Source of the DNA: WTKD01 sp965243525
Lineage (GTDB): Bacteria > Spirochaetota > Spirochaetia > WTKD01
Assembly: GCA_965243525.1 (NCBI GenBank)
Contig: OZ251568.1
Coordinates: 124,001 to 188,000 of the forward strand
Length of the DNA: 64,000 nt
Reading direction: 5' to 3'
Made by a program: the position numbers and the translations under genes. A model generated the notes under the pieces. The model had not been told where the DNA came from, ran no database searches, and saw only the letters and a program-made list of their open reading frames with translations. Below, piece by piece: positions 34,046 through 41,649 of this stretch. How positions within the stretch are numbered: position 1 is the stretch's first letter; each line of letters opens with the position of its first letter.

Positions 34046-35056
34046 ATGATAACAGTGGAACTCATCCTCATACCGATTGGTATACTACTTCTTTACTTCG
34101 GTGGTCACCTTCTTGTTGTGAACAGCGTAAAACTATCGCTTCAGCTATCCATCCCAAAATACGTCATCGGAGGAACCATTGTTGCACTAGGAACGTCGAT
34201 GCCTGAGTTTTTTTCTGTCCTTGCTGCAACGAGGGCGCAAGAAAGCGTGTTGATTTTTTCATCTTTGATCGGCAGTAATATATTCAACGTGGGAGTCGTT
34301 TTTTCTCTTGGCATACTTTTGCAAAAACAGATCAAGGTTGAGAACGTTTCTCTACACATACTAGATAGAATGGTTTTGCTTGCTTCTGTAGTCTTCCCCT
34401 TGGTGTTTGCATTTTTCATTGGGAAAGGAGAGATTCAAAGAATCGAGGCGATCTTGTTTCTGGGTGCCTATGTATTTTACGTAGTGGTGCTTTTACGAAA
34501 GAAAGGAAATGTTCCTCCCGCGGATGTGGAAATGTTGGAGCAAGAATACAAGGGTGCATCAAAAAAGCAGCATAGCGCATCACCGTTTCTATACGTTAAA
34601 ATCATTGTGCTCATTCTAATTGCAATTGTCATGCTGTCATATGGGGGAGAGTTTGTTGTTCAGGCAATTCAAACGATACTAAGCAGGGTAGAGCAAAACA
34701 CCCAATTGGCTCGGTTGCTCGCGGTTGGCATTATTGCGGTGGGTACAAGCCTTCCAGAACTGGTGACTTCTTTGGTTTCACTGCGAAGAAAAGAAAACGA
34801 TGTCATGCTTGGAAACATCGTTGGGAGCTGTATTGTCAATACATTGTTCATTCTACCCATTGCAAGTCTGGTTTTCCCCATCATGGTAGATAGAGTATTA
34901 CTGCTTGATGTTGTTTATGTTGTCATCCTGCACCTGTGGGTGATAAGCCTGTCTTTCTATCGATCATCAAAAAAATGGATTAAACTGCAAAGTGTATTTT
35001 TCTTGCTTACAATCGTAGGGTATTTTTATATCCTTGCGTCAACTCTGCGCTTTTGA
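34046..35056 (+). CDS. Ca2+/cation antiporter (CaCA family, YrbG-like)
   Basis: A 336-residue inner-membrane protein with about ten transmembrane helices in two inverted halves. The two ion-binding alpha repeats are clear: VIGGTIVALGTSMPEFFSVL with SSLIGSNIFNVG in the first half, and VGIIAVGTSLPELVTSLVS with LGNIVGSCIVNTLF in the second. The acidic Glu residues that bind Ca2+/Na+ are kept. A loop of ~30 charged residues (EYKGASKKQHSASPF) joins the halves. The 3' end overlaps the convergent mazG by 18 nt. Confidence 0.9.
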   Translation: MITVELILIPIGILLLYFGGHLLVVNSVKLSLQLSIPKYVIGGTIVALGTSMPEFFSVLAATRAQESVLIFSSLIGSNIFNVGVVFSLGILLQKQIKVENVSLHILDRMVLLASVVFPLVFAFFIGKGEIQRIEAILFLGAYVFYVVVLLRKKGNVPPADVEMLEQEYKGASKKQHSASPFLYVKIIVLILIAIVMLSYGGEFVVQAIQTILSRVEQNTQLARLLAVGIIAVGTSLPELVTSLVSLRRKENDVMLGNIVGSCIVNTLFILPIASLVFPIMVDRVLLLDVVYVVILHLWVISLSFYRSSKKWIKLQSVFFLLTIVGYFYILASTLRF

Positions 35057-35839
35057 GCGTTCCCACATAGCATCAAGAAAATCTCGTTTTTTTTCAGGGT
35101 CTGCAGGAAGATTATCCTCATCGATATTGTCAAGAATCCAATTAAACCGTTTCAAGAATTTCTCATTTGCTTGGTGCAAGGCCAGGGTTGGTGATACATT
35201 GTGTTTTCGCGCAAGGTTCACAGCAACAAACAAAACATCACCCAATTCATCTTGAACCTCATCCGGAGTTTGAGAATCTGAAACTTCGTTCAGTTCTTCT
35301 TGCATTTTTTCTTGCACCTCTGCAGGATTACGCCAATCAAATCCAAATTTTGCCGCCTGCTTTTGAATACGCAAGGAACGTTCAAACGGATGAAAACTTG
35401 CAGCAGCATCGATATGAGGTTTTTTTTCTTGATCACGTTTTATCGAATCCCATTGTTCTTTCACCCTATCAGGCGAGTCGATACCATCGCTGTCTTTCTG
35501 GTTAAAAACATGTGGATGTCGTCTGATAAGTTTCTCATTTGCCTGCTCAAACACCTCTGGAATGACTATACGCTTTTCATGTTCTGCTCGAAGAAGAATC
35601 ATAAAAAGAACAAGGCAAAGATCACCAAGCTCTTCAGCAAAGTGTTCGTCATTCCCCTCGGTGTGGGCAGAAAAGACTTCATAGAGCTCTTCTTGCAGAT
35701 GAGGGAGGAGGCTTTTCACTGTTTGCGCCCTATCCCATGGACATCCTTCATCACATTGCAGATAAGTAATTGTTTTAAAATACGTAACGATATGTTGGAT
35801 CGATTGTTTCATATGTGACTTTTGTTGATTGAATTGCAT
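35039..35839 (-). CDS. mazG: Nucleoside triphosphate pyrophosphohydrolase MazG
   Basis: MazG hydrolyses (d)NTPs to monophosphates and pyrophosphate, limiting misincorporation. The protein has two MazG domains: the first with GCPWDRAQT, LQEELYEVF and FAEELGDLCLVLF (the EExxE and ExxD metal ligands), the second with FGFDWRNPAEVQEKMQEELNEV and VQDELGDVLFVAVNLAR. The ATG at 35839 gives 266 residues; MKQSIQ at 35812 aligns better with the usual N-terminus, and neither has a Shine-Dalgarno site. A weak TAGGCT lies 6 nt before 35839. Expression is convergent with the CaCA gene, overlapping by 18 nt. Confidence 0.92.
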   Translation of the reverse strand: MQFNQQKSHMKQSIQHIVTYFKTITYLQCDEGCPWDRAQTVKSLLPHLQEELYEVFSAHTEGNDEHFAEELGDLCLVLFMILLRAEHEKRIVIPEVFEQANEKLIRRHPHVFNQKDSDGIDSPDRVKEQWDSIKRDQEKKPHIDAAASFHPFERSLRIQKQAAKFGFDWRNPAEVQEKMQEELNEVSDSQTPDEVQDELGDVLFVAVNLARKHNVSPTLALHQANEKFLKRFNWILDNIDEDNLPADPEKKRDFLDAMWERSKAQS

Positions 35840-35897
35840 AGTGAAAGCCTACCATAGTACTGCTCTTACGTCAGGGTTATGGTAGTGAGTATGATAG

Positions 35898-35936
35898 TAT
35901 TCCAAATGGAATAGGATGACGATTTTGATTTATAAT
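35898..35936 (+). promoter_or_regulatory. Probable promoter with upstream dyad, lipoprotein cluster
   Basis: TATAAT at 35931-35936 is a consensus -10; no good -35 is seen. Instead an inverted repeat TATTCC-AAAT-GGAATA lies at 35898-35913, centred about 28 bp upstream of the -10 hexamer, the place of an activator or operator site. Confidence 0.4.
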
Positions 35937-35967
35937 CTTGTCCGCATAGAAAGGTATTGATTTTTAT

Positions 35968-37680
35968 ATGAATTTTAGTGTATACAAAAAACAAATGAAA
36001 AAAAACACAATTTTACTAACTTTAAAATACAGTGGAGCATGTCTAATCATAGGAATTTCTTTTCTTTCTTGTGTAGCTTTTAGAAACGGACTTATGTTTC
36101 CTAATTCAAATTCCTCGAGCGCTTCTGCAAGCTCCACCGCTGGGGTGGACCCATGGATTAGCTATTTGGATAGTGAGGATACCTATATAATCGCTCCCGG
36201 AACATCATACGAGAAATTTTCTCGACAGACATCGATTGATTTGTTTAGCGAATTAGATATGGAACTGCAACCTGGGGGAGGGCACCGTGTGGCAGTGACG
36301 TTGAAACCTGATATCGCCTTTGAGTTAAACCCATCCCTGGTTGGATTCCCTGCCTGGCGGAATACCCGAAGGGTGCCTGTGCGAATCAGCATTCCTGGTA
36401 GGCACAGAGTTTATGAGAATCTGATTACAGATGCTACCGAGGAAAAATATACCACACCCTATTATGAATACCGATTCAACACACAGGGGCATCGATATTA
36501 TTTTGAGATTCAGTTTTTCAATGTACGAGGGTTTTCAGATATCGTATTTCGATTCTTATCGATTGAGGATGAGCCGCTATCTGATGAATCCCCCTCGAGC
36601 AATACTCCTGGCTTGGACGATTCCACCGATTCTGACACCTCGAATCCTTCTGCGGGCTCTGTCACTGTGGCAGATCCATGGATTAGCTACTTGAATAACG
36701 AAAATGTCTATGTAGTTATTCCAGGAACATCATACGAAGATTTTTCCCGACGAACATCGATCGATTTGTTTAGTCAATTAGAGATGCGATTGCGATCTGG
36801 AGGAGGACATAGTGTAGCAGCAACGTTGAAACGTGATATCACTTTTGAGTTAACTCCATCCCTGGTTGGATTTCCCGCTTCGATGAATACCCAAAGTGAG
36901 TCTGTGCCGGTGCGAATCAGAATTCCTGGTAGGTATAGAGCTTACGAGAAAATGATTAGAGACGCTACAGTGGAAAGATATAGCACACCCTATTACGAAT
37001 ATCGATTCAACACGCAGGGAAATCGATATTACTTTGAGGTTCAATTTTTTAATGTGCGAGGAACTTCAGATATAGTATTTCGATTCTTGTCTATTGGCGA
37101 TAGAGCGCTATCTGATCAATACTCTTCAACCAGTACTCCCGACTCGGACGCTTCTACTGCTTCCATCGATTCCGCCACTTCCACTACTTCTACTACTTCC
37201 GCCGATTCTGACTCCTCGAGTTCTTCTGCAAGCTCGGCCGCTGAAACAGGTCCGTGGATCAGCTATCTAAACAGCGAGGATATCTATATTGTTGCTCCTG
37301 GAACATCATACAGGGAGTTTTCTCAACAGACATCGATTGAGTTGTTTAGCGAATTCGATATGGAATTGCAGTCTGGGGGAGGGCACCGTGTGGCACTGGC
37401 GTTGAAACGTGATATCATCTTTGAACTCACTCCATTTCTGGTTGGATTTCCCGCTTCGATGAATGCCCAAAGTGAGCCTGTGCCGGTGAGGATCAACATT
37501 CCAGGCAAGTATAGAGCTTATGGGAAGACAATTGCAGATGGAACTGAGGAAAGACATACCACACCATATTACGAGTACCGATTTAATACACAGTGGGATC
37601 AATATTATTTTGAAATTCAGTTTTTCGATGTGCGAGGATCTTCGGACATTGTATTTCAATTTTTTGTATCAGATTCTTAG
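35968..37680 (+). CDS. Lipoprotein with three copies of an unrecognised ~140-residue domain
   Basis: The signal sequence ends GISFLSC (Cys35, or Cys26 if MKKN at 35995 is the start). The mature protein consists of three homologous domains at about residues 61-200, 236-377 and 428-570. Each opens with PWISYL, then a Y-A/V-I-PGTSY motif, FSxxTSI(D/E)LFS, GGGH-V-A-LK-DI-FEL, a V-RI-IPG strand, TTPYYEYRFNTQ, and closes with YYFE(I/V)QFF-VRG-SDIVF-F. The domains are separated by Ser/Thr/Asp-rich linkers of 25-50 residues. The strand pattern suggests an Ig-like beta-sandwich. I do not recognise the family. The two genes downstream carry one divergent copy each. Confidence 0.8.
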   Translation: MNFSVYKKQMKKNTILLTLKYSGACLIIGISFLSCVAFRNGLMFPNSNSSSASASSTAGVDPWISYLDSEDTYIIAPGTSYEKFSRQTSIDLFSELDMELQPGGGHRVAVTLKPDIAFELNPSLVGFPAWRNTRRVPVRISIPGRHRVYENLITDATEEKYTTPYYEYRFNTQGHRYYFEIQFFNVRGFSDIVFRFLSIEDEPLSDESPSSNTPGLDDSTDSDTSNPSAGSVTVADPWISYLNNENVYVVIPGTSYEDFSRRTSIDLFSQLEMRLRSGGGHSVAATLKRDITFELTPSLVGFPASMNTQSESVPVRIRIPGRYRAYEKMIRDATVERYSTPYYEYRFNTQGNRYYFEVQFFNVRGTSDIVFRFLSIGDRALSDQYSSTSTPDSDASTASIDSATSTTSTTSADSDSSSSSASSAAETGPWISYLNSEDIYIVAPGTSYREFSQQTSIELFSEFDMELQSGGGHRVALALKRDIIFELTPFLVGFPASMNAQSEPVPVRINIPGKYRAYGKTIADGTEERHTTPYYEYRFNTQWDQYYFEIQFFDVRGSSDIVFQFFVSDS

Positions 37681-37681
37681 G

Positions 37682-37856
37682 GGCTGCGCGAAAAATGTGT
37701 GTTAACAACTCTAATTGCAACAAATTACGCATAAGGCGTTGAAGATATGGAGATTTATTTATATGAAGAACAAAAAAAATCTAGTTCTGCGAATTCTGAG
37801 CTATAGTATACTACTAGGATTAGCTGTATTTTCTCTTAGTTCTTGTTTCTATGGGG
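37682..37856 (+). repeat. Direct repeat, copy 1: leader plus signal-peptide region
   Basis: About 175 bp that recur with ~88-90% identity by eye at 38371-38544. The repeat covers the non-coding leader (GGCTGCGCGAAAAATGTG onward), the ribosome-binding region and codons for the signal peptide through SLSSC. It stops where the mature proteins diverge. Confidence 0.85.
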
Positions 37857-38332
37857 GACCAGCAAAATATCTGTTTTATTTATACAATAGCAGTAATAAC
37901 ACGCGGATATCTAAGCCGATTGAGTATTTTCATGATCGAGATGCATATGTGTTTTCTGCAGAAAAAACATATAGTGATTTTTCTAATGAAACATCAGTTG
38001 AACTCTTTACAAGGCTTGAAGCAAATCTTCAGGCTTCCACCACTGGTGCTGGCGCTAATGGGTATACTTTTAGAGCAACCTTGCAACCTGAAATCACCCT
38101 TGAAGTAGTTTCTATTTTTGATTTCTCTGTTCCAGAAACTATAACAATTACTATTCCAGATAGAAATAGAGCATATGAGACTAGTGTTACCGATGATGTT
38201 GAGCAAGAAAAATATACCACTCCTGAATATGAATATACGTTTGATACATCTGAATTTCGTTATTATTTTGAGATCAGATTTTTTGATGCGTTTAAGTATC
38301 GGAGAGATATAATCTTTCGATTTTATATTTAG
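37763..38332 (+). CDS. Small lipoprotein, single-domain member of the cluster family
   Basis: A 189-residue protein starting MKNKKNLVL with GGAGA about 9 nt upstream. The lipobox is FSLSSC (Cys28), then YGGP. The mature part carries one copy of the domain seen three times in the preceding gene: YVFSAEKTYSDFSNETSVELFT, YTFRATLQPEITLEV, ITIPDRNRAYE, YTTPEYEYTFDT, then RYYFEIRFFD and DIIFRFYI at the very end. The frame extends upstream to 37715 but without lipoprotein signal character. No known function. Confidence 0.8.
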   Translation: MKNKKNLVLRILSYSILLGLAVFSLSSCFYGGPAKYLFYLYNSSNNTRISKPIEYFHDRDAYVFSAEKTYSDFSNETSVELFTRLEANLQASTTGAGANGYTFRATLQPEITLEVVSIFDFSVPETITITIPDRNRAYETSVTDDVEQEKYTTPEYEYTFDTSEFRYYFEIRFFDAFKYRRDIIFRFYI

Positions 38333-38370
38333 ATGAATGCTAATACAGTGAGCCTTTGCGAACCAGCGGA

Positions 38371-38544
38371 GGCTGTGCGAAAAATGTGTTTTAACACTCT
38401 AGTTGCAACAGATTACGCATAAGGCTTTGAAGATATGAGGGTTTATTTTTATGAACAACAAAAAAAATCTAGTTCTGCGAATCCTAAGCTATAGTATACT
38501 ACTAGGGTTAGTTGTATTTTCTCTTAGTTCTTGTCCCTATGGAG
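38371..38544 (+). repeat. Direct repeat, copy 2: leader plus signal-peptide region
   Basis: Second copy of the repeat at 37682-37856. Differences are scattered point changes and small indels in the leader; the coding part for KNLVLRILSYSILLG is almost unchanged. Confidence 0.85.
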
Positions 38545-38990
38545 GCCCGGACTACTATTTGGTTAACATATTTGGCAAGCGCATGCCTATTGACTATTCT
38601 TTTGCCCGAGTTGCATATCTAGTTTATACAGAACTACCCTATACTGAATTTGCAGATCAAACATCTGTTAGATTATTTGAATCCTTTGAAGCAAAAATTC
38701 GCCCCATTACTGAGGGTGGTGGGTATACTTTTAGAGCAACCATGGAGCCTGAAATTACCTTTGAAATGATGTCTGCTTTTGCACGATTTACGGAAACGAT
38801 AACAATCACTACTTCTTCTGATACGATTAACCATATTATCGCAGATGGAGAACGAGAATCTGATACTACTAGTGGTTATCAGTATGTGTTTGATGCATCT
38901 GAGGATGATTACTATTTTGAGATTAAATTCTTTGATGTGGTAGATGGAGGATATCGCGAGAACGATATAATCTTTCGATTTTATATTTAA
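38451..38990 (+). CDS. Small lipoprotein, paralogue of the preceding gene
   Basis: A 179-residue protein with the same signal peptide as the preceding one (MNNKKNLVLRILSYSILLG, lipobox SLSSC at Cys28, then YGGP). GAGGG lies about 9 nt before the ATG. The mature part has one diverged domain: YLVYTELPYTEFADQTSVRLFE, YTFRATMEPEITFEM, TITITTSS, TTSGYQYVFDAS, YYFEIKFFD and DIIFRFYI. The signal part and leader are far more conserved than the mature domain, as after duplication with diversification of the exposed part. Confidence 0.8.
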   Translation: MNNKKNLVLRILSYSILLGLVVFSLSSCPYGGPDYYLVNIFGKRMPIDYSFARVAYLVYTELPYTEFADQTSVRLFESFEAKIRPITEGGGYTFRATMEPEITFEMMSAFARFTETITITTSSDTINHIIADGERESDTTSGYQYVFDASEDDYYFEIKFFDVVDGGYRENDIIFRFYI

Positions 38991-39007
38991 ATGAATGCTA
39001 GTAAAGT

Positions 39008-39050
39008 GGCGGTACCTATCTATAAGGTGCCGCCGCATGGTTGTGTTTTT
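39008..39050 (+). terminator. Possible terminator of the lipoprotein cluster
   Basis: GGCGGTACCT-atctata-AGGTGCCGCC (39008-39034) forms a 10-bp stem with one G-T pair, and five T end at 39050. The T-run is ~11 nt from the stem, further than usual, so efficiency is doubtful. Confidence 0.5.
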
Positions 39051-39199
39051 AAAGGCATCGTTCCGTATTACGTTATTTTAGTAGACAGAATATACATTAA
39101 ACGAACATAAAAATATTAAAAATTAAATAAATTCTAGAATAAGCCTTTTCTCTTTATACATATTTTACTATGTTTACACTATAAAGGAGATTTTATCTT

Positions 39200-39745
39200 A
39201 TGTATAAAATAATTAAGTTAATAATACTAACTCTTAGTACGCTGAGTCTAGTTGTTTCATGTGCTTCTAATGGCACTACAATGCCCGCAACGCTACGCAA
39301 TGTGTTTAAGATTAATACTACTACAGCCAACTTTATTGATGTACCTGCTGACGGAGTTATGGGCAGTCTTCAGACTGATGCGACAATAGGTGATCGTTAT
39401 TATCTGATAGACGGTTCTATGAATCCTGCAGATGTTAGTAATCCTGTCAGTATATTCATAAAGAACAATTTTATGATTGGAGCCGCTGAATCGAGGGATG
39501 ATCCGAATTATATCTACGAAATACAGAGTTTCGCACCAGGAGTAGATAGATTTGAGATCGAGTGGTTGGATTCACAAAATATGGTTGTAGACAGTCAAGA
39601 AATAGATATTGCAATGCACCGTGGACAAAGATTTGAAGATACTGTTTCACAAGCTTTACCGAGAGAAGAGAGGCCATATACTATAACATTTTCTGATGTT
39701 ATCAATGGAGACGATCTCGTATTTAAGTTTTACGGTGGTTATTAA
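39200..39745 (+). CDS. Small lipoprotein
   Basis: A 181-residue protein with a good AAAGGAG site and lipobox SLVVSC (Cys21). The mature region has strands such as NPVSIFIKNNFMIGAAES, VDRFEIEWLD and MVVDSQEIDIAM. It ends PYTITFSDVINGDDLVFKFYGG, reminiscent of the closing YYFEIQFF/DIVFRF motif of the three upstream lipoproteins; it may be a distant member of the same family, but the opening motifs are not visible. Its own promoter lies in the AT-rich region before it. Confidence 0.75.
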   Translation: MYKIIKLIILTLSTLSLVVSCASNGTTMPATLRNVFKINTTTANFIDVPADGVMGSLQTDATIGDRYYLIDGSMNPADVSNPVSIFIKNNFMIGAAESRDDPNYIYEIQSFAPGVDRFEIEWLDSQNMVVDSQEIDIAMHRGQRFEDTVSQALPREERPYTITFSDVINGDDLVFKFYGGY

Positions 39746-39831
39746 TTTGCACTACTGTGGCCAGATCCACAGATCGGTGTATTTCTTCCATTTTTAAGTC
39801 TGTGAAGGTTGCTTGTCTGAAAAAAGATAGA

Positions 39832-40113
39832 TCAACGTGCTTGTCTATTAACGATAAAAGCGATTCCAAATACGACAATGAGGGCAGAAAACAAGGGTGG
39901 ATAGAGGTTGATCGTATCAAATAGCCTGGTGAGCACCTCGGTAAAGAAGTCTTCAAAAACGGTATAGATGATGCCGCCTATTGTTGCAGACAGCAAGGCA
40001 ACCAAGAATGCGCCGACAAAATTGCCGGGAAATTGGAATTTTGCTAGTTTGACAACGAGTATGGCTACAAGACCGGAAACCGCAACATAGACAATGAGAA
40101 AAAACACGATCAT
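39832..40113 (-). CDS. Small integral membrane protein
   Basis: 93 residues with three hydrophobic helices (about residues 3-20, 33-55 and 72-88). The middle one is Gly/Ala-rich (FVGAFLVALLSATIGGIIY). No family is assigned; it resembles small holin- or GlsB-like membrane proteins in layout only. The start ATG overlaps the upstream lipoprotein gene's stop in an ATGA arrangement, so it is translated from the same mRNA. Confidence 0.65.
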   Translation of the reverse strand: MIVFFLIVYVAVSGLVAILVVKLAKFQFPGNFVGAFLVALLSATIGGIIYTVFEDFFTEVLTRLFDTINLYPPLFSALIVVFGIAFIVNRQAR

Positions 40114-40835
40114 TGTTGTAATGTCATCGAGGATTGCAATGCATAGGTTTCTGGAAACCCGTCCGTTTTTCCAAACACGAGGGAGGCTTCTTGGAGCGTT
40201 CTTCCATATGGGATAATCGCAAACCCGATTTTGGATATTTCCGGTGATGGTGAATCATTGGTGTTCCAGTGCACGTCTGCATCCCCTACTTCGTAGTTTG
40301 TGAATTTTTTGTAACTTGATGAATCTACGTTAACAGAATCGTCTGTGTTGCGTCGCAACACAAATTCGGTTGGAGTATTGGTGGTGGTATCAGTGATTTC
40401 AAGAACAATTTCATTTTCGCCGTTTTTTGTTTTTTCTGTTATTTTGTAGTGAATAGCATTGCCTGGGTTGGCTACCCTTAGTTCGCCATTTGTGCTTTCA
40501 GATTCGAAATCGTTGTTTTGAGAGTTAAGTTTCCCGAGGATGATTGTTCGAAAATTCCTAGAGAGAAGCCCGTTCGGGGACAGTGAATTACTTTCGTCAA
40601 TGCGTGTGAGATCAGTCTTATAATCATCGTTTGATTCATAAAATTTGTAATAAAGGCGATATCCATGAAATTCTGGAATATCATTTCTTGAATCATGGGC
40701 GAATTCTATATTCGTTGTCGCGGTTCCAATTGATGGGGGGTATAGTACAACAGGATATGGCAAACCACATGCAGAAAACAAGGCTGCTGCCAAAATCGAG
40801 ACTACAAGAATTAATTGAAATTGAGGTTTTTGCAT
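40110..40835 (-). CDS. Hypothetical lipoprotein
   Basis: The start MQKPQFQ has AGGA 8 nt upstream; an ATG at 40850 has none. The lipobox is ALFSAC (Cys23). The 241-residue protein has an early Ig-like look (TTNIEFAHDSRNDIP, GYRLYYKFYES) and a short fibronectin-type continuation; no known family is recognised. Tyr-rich strands and a mention of extended linkers suggest an outer-surface or periplasmic location. It overlaps the following small membrane-protein gene by 4 nt and follows the TPR gene by 45 nt. Confidence 0.75.
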   Translation of the reverse strand: MQKPQFQLILVVSILAAALFSACGLPYPVVLYPPSIGTATTNIEFAHDSRNDIPEFHGYRLYYKFYESNDDYKTDLTRIDESNSLSPNGLLSRNFRTIILGKLNSQNNDFESESTNGELRVANPGNAIHYKITEKTKNGENEIVLEITDTTTNTPTEFVLRRNTDDSVNVDSSSYKKFTNYEVGDADVHWNTNDSPSPEISKIGFAIIPYGRTLQEASLVFGKTDGFPETYALQSSMTLQQ

Positions 40836-40879
40836 AATGTTATCCTGCACGATAATTGAGCAAGCATGCAGTAGGATGA

Positions 40880-41644
40880 CTAATTGTCAGATGAAGATGC
40901 TTCATTCTCTGACCCTTCCTCTTGTGTCTGAGGGTCATTTTCTGACGAGAGCAACTCTTGAAGCTCGATCATGCGACTTTTTGCAAGCGTGCCATAGAGT
41001 GACGAATTATCATTTGCAAAAAGCTGCTCAAATTCTGCATAGGCCTTTTCTGCCTCACCTAGTGTATCATAGAGTCTGCCTATAGAAAACCGAAAATGGC
41101 TTTCTGCAAGGGGTTTTTCAATGTTTTCCAACCCTTCTTGATAATAGGACAAGGCGTTTTCGAGCTGATCCAATTCTTCGAGTGCAGCAGCAGCACCGAG
41201 ATAGGCATTTTCCAAAAGATGACTAGAAGCAAAATTGCGAATTATTTGATCAAAATATTCAAATGCCTCGCTGTATTCCTTGTCTTTCCAAGCCAATTGT
41301 GCAAGCAGATATCGTGCGCGGATGGCCCCATATTGGCGGGGAAAATCACTTATGATTGCTTGCAAGTCTGCGACGATTTCTTCCCTTGGAGACAGGCTAT
41401 CAGAGTCGTCGCCATCGCTCGTTGCTTCTGGATCCGCATCATCCAAATCTGCTAATCGTGCTTCGACAGCATGGGTTCGAACAATTGCACGCTCTGCCCT
41501 ATCTCGATTGATTTCCATTATCACAAAAAACGCAATGATCGAAATAATAAATACAACAAACAAGATGATCAAGGGAATTCTCATCCGATTTAGAAAATCT
41601 ACAAATGTTTCTCGTTGGGTGTCTTTGGTCTTTTTTTCTGCCAT
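40880..41644 (-). CDS. Membrane-anchored TPR protein (YfgM-like layout)
   Basis: 254 residues: a charged cytoplasmic N-tail, one transmembrane helix (about residues 24-44, IPLIILFVVFIISIIAFFVI), an acidic linker, and three to four TPR motifs (YSEAFEYFDQIIRNFASSH, LENALSYYQEGLENIEKP, AEKAYAEFEQLF). The C-tail is acidic. The layout matches the periplasmic-TPR protein YfgM, a chaperone-like partner of the Sec translocon, but the match is structural rather than by motif. It follows the sigma-54 activator gene by 5 nt. Confidence 0.72.
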   Translation of the reverse strand: MAEKKTKDTQRETFVDFLNRMRIPLIILFVVFIISIIAFFVIMEINRDRAERAIVRTHAVEARLADLDDADPEATSDGDDSDSLSPREEIVADLQAIISDFPRQYGAIRARYLLAQLAWKDKEYSEAFEYFDQIIRNFASSHLLENAYLGAAAALEELDQLENALSYYQEGLENIEKPLAESHFRFSIGRLYDTLGEAEKAYAEFEQLFANDNSSLYGTLAKSRMIELQELLSSENDPQTQEEGSENEASSSDN

Positions 41645-41649
41645 GAGTG

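Noticed and set aside
39755..39772. CTGTGG-CCAGAT-CCACAG hairpin as a terminator
   Set aside because: No T-run follows on either strand within a suitable distance.
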